The translations under genes and the position numbers were made by a program. DNA of 5,867 bases from Deltaproteobacteria bacterium (lineage in GTDB: Bacteria; Desulfobacterota; DSM-4660; Desulfatiglandales; HGW-15), in assembly GCA_019307805.1 (NCBI GenBank), contig JAFDIX010000205.1, positions 1 to 5,867 on the forward strand, read 5' to 3'. This document shows, piece by piece, positions 5,631 through 5,867 of the stretch. Positions within the stretch are counted from its first letter, which is position 1. Every line of letters starts with the position of its first letter. Under the pieces are notes generated by a model that was not told where the DNA came from, did not search any database, and saw only the letters and a list, made by a program, of their open reading frames with translations.

Positions 5631-5867
5631 CGTAGAGCAATAGTGCCCTGGCAACGAGCACTTCATCCTGATTAAAAAAGCCCACAACCTGAAGCCCATG
5701 GGGCAGGCCCAGATCATCTTTACCCACCGGAAGGGAGATGGCGGGAAGCCCTCCATAGGTCCACGCAAAATTCATTATCGGGCTTCCGGTGCTGTCGAAA
5801 CCTTCCGGGGCACTGTCTGTGGTAGAAGGACAGATCCATGCATCGATCCTTTCTGATGTCATCTGCT
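5611..5867 (-). CDS. Amidase (amidase-signature family), C-terminal end, partial
   Basis: The frame enters from the right edge and stops with TAA at 5611-5613; an internal ATG at 5862 is not the true start, because family similarity begins at once and the frame stays open to the edge. The 83 residues after it match the end of amidase-signature hydrolases: DAWICPSTTDSAPEG, then the STGSPIMNFAWTYGGLPAISLPVG block, then GLPHGLQVVG and an ending near LLLYDAL. These enzymes hydrolyse amides with a Ser-cisSer-Lys triad, which lies outside the window, so activity and substrate cannot be judged. The last residues (TAE) and the stop may come from the adjoining alkD-derived DNA, so the protein may have lost a short native tail. 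It is followed closely by the dehydrogenase gene on the same strand, so the two may be co-transcribed. Confidence 0.85.
   Translation of the reverse strand, partial: QMTSERIDAWICPSTTDSAPEGFDSTGSPIMNFAWTYGGLPAISLPVGKDDLGLPHGLQVVGFFNQDEVLVARALLLYDALTAE

Noticed and set aside
5448..5768. 106-codon minus-strand frame as a genuine complete gene
   Set aside because: Its first ~45 residues are the out-of-frame reading of conserved amidase DNA; only the alkD-like tail after about 5625 is meaningful.

Overview
The window reads as anaerobe DNA, most likely a marine or sediment Desulfobacterota (deltaproteobacterial) bacterium. That assignment rests on gene content only: a corrinoid/Fe-S reductive dehalogenase homologue with an N-terminal membrane anchor, next to a tungsten-type aldehyde:ferredoxin oxidoreductase family protein. 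No rRNA, tRNA, insertion sequence, CRISPR array or origin was seen.

Layout, left to right. (1) 1-641, minus strand: the N-terminal 213 codons of a protein with a divergent FHA-like domain, cut by the window edge. (2) 642-914: a divergent intergenic region with an AT-rich core holding two TTAAT-N8-ATTAA palindromes in tandem, the likely control region for both flanking genes. (3) 915-2363, plus strand: a 482-residue RdhA-like protein with no Tat signal. Three predicted membrane helices are fused ahead of the corrinoid and two-[4Fe-4S] domains, so it looks like an RdhB-like anchor joined to RdhA. (4) 2368-4308, minus strand: an AOR-family oxidoreductase (646 aa) converging on the rdhA-like gene with only 4 bp between stop codons. 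Its 5' side has a good sigma-70-type promoter, a strong Shine-Dalgarno (SD) sequence and a small hairpin that could mask that SD. (5) 4460-4500: a very strong intrinsic terminator for the upstream minus-strand gene. (6) 4557-5432, minus strand: a beta-hydroxyacid dehydrogenase (3-hydroxyisobutyrate dehydrogenase type). (7) 5448-5630, minus strand: the C-terminal ~57 residues of an AlkD-type DNA alkylation repair protein without the rest of the gene. It abuts, and slightly overlaps out of frame, (8) the C-terminal end of an amidase (5611 to the right edge).

How they may work together: amidase, alkD remnant and dehydrogenase lie close together on one strand and end at the strong terminator, so they are probably one transcript. 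The AOR has its own promoter. The rdhA-like gene is transcribed on its own toward the AOR. A functional link between RdhA and AOR (low-potential electrons through ferredoxin) is only a guess from proximity. The most interesting items are the Tat-less, membrane-anchored RdhA fusion, the unusual cofactor-ligand motifs in the AOR, the tandem palindromes upstream of rdhA, and the amidase/alkD junction, which marks a deletion, a recombination or an assembly artefact.
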